Below, piece after piece: positions 7,139-9,359 of a stretch of 9,359 nt of DNA (position 1 is the stretch's first letter; every line of letters starts with the position of its first letter). This stretch comes from CAZADH01 sp964483805 (GTDB taxonomy: Bacteria > Muiribacteriota > Ozemobacteria > Ozemobacterales > Ozemobacteraceae). The DNA lies in assembly GCA_964483805.1 (NCBI GenBank), contig CAZADH010000248.1, positions 1 to 9,359 of the forward strand, given 5' to 3'. The notes under the pieces are model-generated. The model was not told where the DNA came from. It made no database searches and saw nothing but the letters and a program-made list of their open reading frames with translations. Position numbers and translations under genes: made by a program.

Positions 7139-8353
7139 ATGAAGGCACTCTTTTTCACCAACGAGTATCCGCCGAACGTTTACGGAGGCGCCGGTGTTCA
7201 CGTCGAATACCTGTCGCGCGAGCTGTCGCGGCTGATGCCGGTCGAGGTCCGCTGTTTCGGCGACCAGGACCAGGCGGCCGGCGATGCCAAACCCCGGGCG
7301 CGCGGTTTCGTGCCCGACGAGGGCCGCTTCAAGAACAGCGACAAACAACTGAAGTCGGTGTTCACCACCCTCGACCGCTGCCTGCAATTCGTGGGCACCC
7401 CGATCGATGCGCAGGTCGCGCACTGCCACACCTGGTACACCCACATGGCCGGCGTCTGGGCGAAGCTCAACTACGGCATCCCGCTGGTCATCACCGTGCA
7501 CTCGCTCGAGCCGTTGCGCCCCTGGAAACGCGAACAACTCGCGGGGGGCTATGATTTTTCGTGTTGGGTCGAGAAGACCGCGCTCGAGATGGCCGATGCC
7601 GTCATCGCCGTCTCGGCCGGCACCCGCGCCGACGTGCTGCAACATTTCAACGTCAAGCCCGAGCGGCTGCACGTGATCTACAACGGCATCGATACCGACG
7701 AGTACCGCAAGGTCGAGCGCACCACGGCCCGCCAGAAGTACGGCATTGACTTACAAAAGCCATACGTTCTCTTCGTCGGGCGCATCACCCGCCAAAAAGG
7801 CATCATCCACCTGGTGCGCGCCATCGAGCACCTGCGCCCCGACCTGCAGGTCGTCCTGTGCGCCGGTGCCCCCGACACGCCCGAGATCGCCGCCGAAATG
7901 CGGGCCGGCGTTGAAGCAATACAAAAGACACGCCCTGGCGTCATCTGGATCCAAGAAATGGTCGACAAGCCGACGGTCATCGAGCTCTACTCGAACGCGG
8001 CCGTGTTCTGCTGCCCATCGATCTACGAACCGTTCGGCATCATCAACCTCGAAGCCATGGCCTGCGAAACCGCGGTGGTCGCCAGCGCCGTCGGCGGCAT
8101 CACCGAGGTCGTCGTGCCTGGCGAGACCGGCCTGCTGGTCAAACTCGAGCAGATGAAGGCCAGCCCGTTCGAGCCGATCGACCCCGCGAAGTACAGCCGC
8201 GACCTGGCCGACGCCATCAACACGCTGATGGCTGACGAGGCGTTGCGCCGACGCATGGGTGCCGCGGGCCGCAAGCGCGCCGAAGGCGTCTTCAGTTGGG
8301 CCGCCATCGCCCGCCAGGTCGCCGATCTCTACCGCACACTCGCCAAGCAATGA
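7139..8353 (+). CDS. glgA: GT4 glycogen synthase / maltose-1-phosphate synthase (GlgA/GlgM type)
   Basis: This 404-residue cytoplasmic GT-B glycosyltransferase belongs to family GT4 and resembles the actinobacterial 'Corynebacterium-type' glycogen synthases rather than E. coli GlgA (GT5, about 477 residues). The N-terminal domain starts with NEYPPNVYGGAGVHVEYL (residues 8-25), a glycine loop at the nucleotide-sugar site. HCHTWYTHMAG and TVHSLEPLRPWK follow, then YNGID (N182). The C-terminal domain has FVGRITRQKG with the phosphate-binding R215 and K220, and the GT4 EX7E motif EPFGIINLE (E297, E305). Enzymes of this type use ADP-glucose, either to extend alpha-1,4-glucan or, as in mycobacterial GlgM, to add glucose to glucose-1-phosphate and make maltose-1-phosphate. 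Since glgE follows 31 bases downstream, I favour the GlgM activity, but motifs alone do not separate the two. Confidence 0.92.
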   Translation: MKALFFTNEYPPNVYGGAGVHVEYLSRELSRLMPVEVRCFGDQDQAAGDAKPRARGFVPDEGRFKNSDKQLKSVFTTLDRCLQFVGTPIDAQVAHCHTWYTHMAGVWAKLNYGIPLVITVHSLEPLRPWKREQLAGGYDFSCWVEKTALEMADAVIAVSAGTRADVLQHFNVKPERLHVIYNGIDTDEYRKVERTTARQKYGIDLQKPYVLFVGRITRQKGIIHLVRAIEHLRPDLQVVLCAGAPDTPEIAAEMRAGVEAIQKTRPGVIWIQEMVDKPTVIELYSNAAVFCCPSIYEPFGIINLEAMACETAVVASAVGGITEVVVPGETGLLVKLEQMKASPFEPIDPAKYSRDLADAINTLMADEALRRRMGAAGRKRAEGVFSWAAIARQVADLYRTLAKQ

Positions 8354-8370
8354 TCTCGACAACCCCCAAC

Positions 8371-8375
8371 AGGAG
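8371..8375 (+). promoter_or_regulatory. Ribosome binding site of glgE
   Basis: AGGAG lies nine bases before the ATG at 8385, within the 31-base gap after glgA. No terminator fits in that gap, so the two genes are probably one transcript. Confidence 0.65.
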
Positions 8376-8384
8376 CCAGCCACG

Positions 8385-9359
8385 ATGAGTCGCATGCCCG
8401 AGTCGGTCCAGGTCATCATCGATTCGATCACCCCGTGTCTCGACGGCGGTCGCTATCCGATCAAACGCGAGGTCGGCGACGTCGTCACCGTGCGCACCAC
8501 GACCTTCCGCGACGGCCATGACCGCATCTGCGTCGATCTGCTGTGGCGCCCGACCGGGCGCAAGAACTGGACGCGCCAGCCGATGACCTGCATCAACGCA
8601 GGTCTCGATCAGTATGAATCGTCCTTCCCCTGCGAAAAACCAGGTGAAATCGAATACACCGTCGCCGGCCGTCTCGACACCTTCGGGTCGTGGCACCACG
8701 ACACGGGCAAGAAGCGCGACGCCGGACAAAACCTGAAGTCCGAACTGGTCGAGGGATTGGCGTTGCTCGACGCCGCTGCCGTTCGCGCCATGCCCGAGGT
8801 CCGCGCCGTCATCGAACGGTTCGCCGCCGAGGCCCGCAAGACCAGCGACCCGGTGCGCCTCGCCGGCCTGCTGTTGGGCGATGAGGTCCGCCAGGCCGTG
8901 GCCGCCGCGCCGGAACTCGACGCCGAAGTCACCATCGATCCGCCGTTGCGGGTGCGCGTCGATCGCGTCAGGGCGCGCTACGGCACCTGGTATGAGATGT
9001 TCCCCCGCTCCGCCGGCACCGATCCGAACAAGAGCGCGACCTTCAAAGACGTCGAAACGCGACTGCCCGAGATCGCCGAGATGGGCTTCGACGTGCTCTA
9101 TTTCCCGCCGATTCATCCCATCGGCCACACCCACAAGAAAGGGCCGAACAACAGTCTTGTCGCCAAACCCGAAGATCCGGGCTGCCCGTACAGCATCGGC
9201 AACAAAACCGGCGGGCATGATGCCATCGAACCGGGCCTGGGCACGTTGTCCGATTTTGCTCATCTCGTCAAAGAAGCAGAAAAATACGGACTCGAGATCG
9301 CCCTCGATTTCGCGCTCAACTGTTCGCCCGATCATCCCTATTTGAAAGAGCATCCGGAA
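8385..9359 (+). CDS. glgE: GlgE, alpha-1,4-glucan:maltose-1-phosphate maltosyltransferase (3' partial)
   Basis: The frame is open from ATG 8385 to the last base of the window, giving 325 residues of a protein that is usually about 650-700 long. GlgE transfers maltosyl units from alpha-maltose-1-phosphate to the non-reducing ends of alpha-1,4-glucans (GH13_3). The N-terminal beta-sandwich domain (about 1-105) is followed by a helical insert (about 115-185). The GH13 barrel opens with YGTWYEMFPRS (199-209), then GFDVLYFPPIHPIG (234-247), HKKGPNN, a YSIGNKTGGHDAI segment and CSPDHPYLKEHPE, which ends at 325. This run of motifs is typical of GlgE and distinguishes it from GlgB and trehalose synthase. 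The catalytic nucleophile and acid/base lie beyond the window. It follows the GT4 synthase closely, which would supply its donor if that enzyme acts as GlgM. A GlgB branching enzyme, TreS or Pep2 might be found nearby outside the window. Confidence 0.94.
   Translation, partial: MSRMPESVQVIIDSITPCLDGGRYPIKREVGDVVTVRTTTFRDGHDRICVDLLWRPTGRKNWTRQPMTCINAGLDQYESSFPCEKPGEIEYTVAGRLDTFGSWHHDTGKKRDAGQNLKSELVEGLALLDAAAVRAMPEVRAVIERFAAEARKTSDPVRLAGLLLGDEVRQAVAAAPELDAEVTIDPPLRVRVDRVRARYGTWYEMFPRSAGTDPNKSATFKDVETRLPEIAEMGFDVLYFPPIHPIGHTHKKGPNNSLVAKPEDPGCPYSIGNKTGGHDAIEPGLGTLSDFAHLVKEAEKYGLEIALDFALNCSPDHPYLKEHPE

Overview
The window comes from a high-GC bacterium (roughly two thirds G+C by eye, with strong third-position G/C bias). 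The membrane proteins look Gram-negative-like, but I cannot place the phylum. All five genes are on the + strand and almost all of the sequence is coding. There is no tRNA, rRNA, IS element, CRISPR array or prophage.

Region 1 (1-6014) holds two large, overlapping, paralogous membrane genes. Each protein has (or is predicted to have) an N-terminal sensor region, a TM-TM hairpin, a second extracytoplasmic region, a last TM, a HAMP domain and a C-terminal class III nucleotidyl cyclase domain. The first gene enters from outside the window. The two genes overlap by ATGA.

The main observation is that the two cyclase domains are degenerate in complementary ways. The first keeps both metal-binding Asp residues but has lost the adenine-recognition Lys and Asp/Thr and the transition-state Arg. 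The second keeps Lys, Thr, Asn and Arg but has Ser in place of the first metal Asp. Class III active sites form between two subunits, so the pair predicts an obligate heterodimer with one working site and one dead site. This is the C1/C2 logic of animal transmembrane adenylyl cyclases, here encoded as two adjacent bacterial genes.

Region 2 (6112-9359) follows a 97-base gap and is a tightly spaced three-gene set. It contains a 333-residue protein resembling a catalytically degraded PaaK/LuxE-type (ANL superfamily) fold, a GT4 glycogen synthase of the actinobacterial GlgA/GlgM type, and the first 325 residues of GlgE, the maltose-1-phosphate maltosyltransferase. The last two point to alpha-glucan synthesis through ADP-glucose and maltose-1-phosphate. 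Whether the cyclase pair controls these glycogen genes is unknown; only their proximity and shared orientation suggest it.
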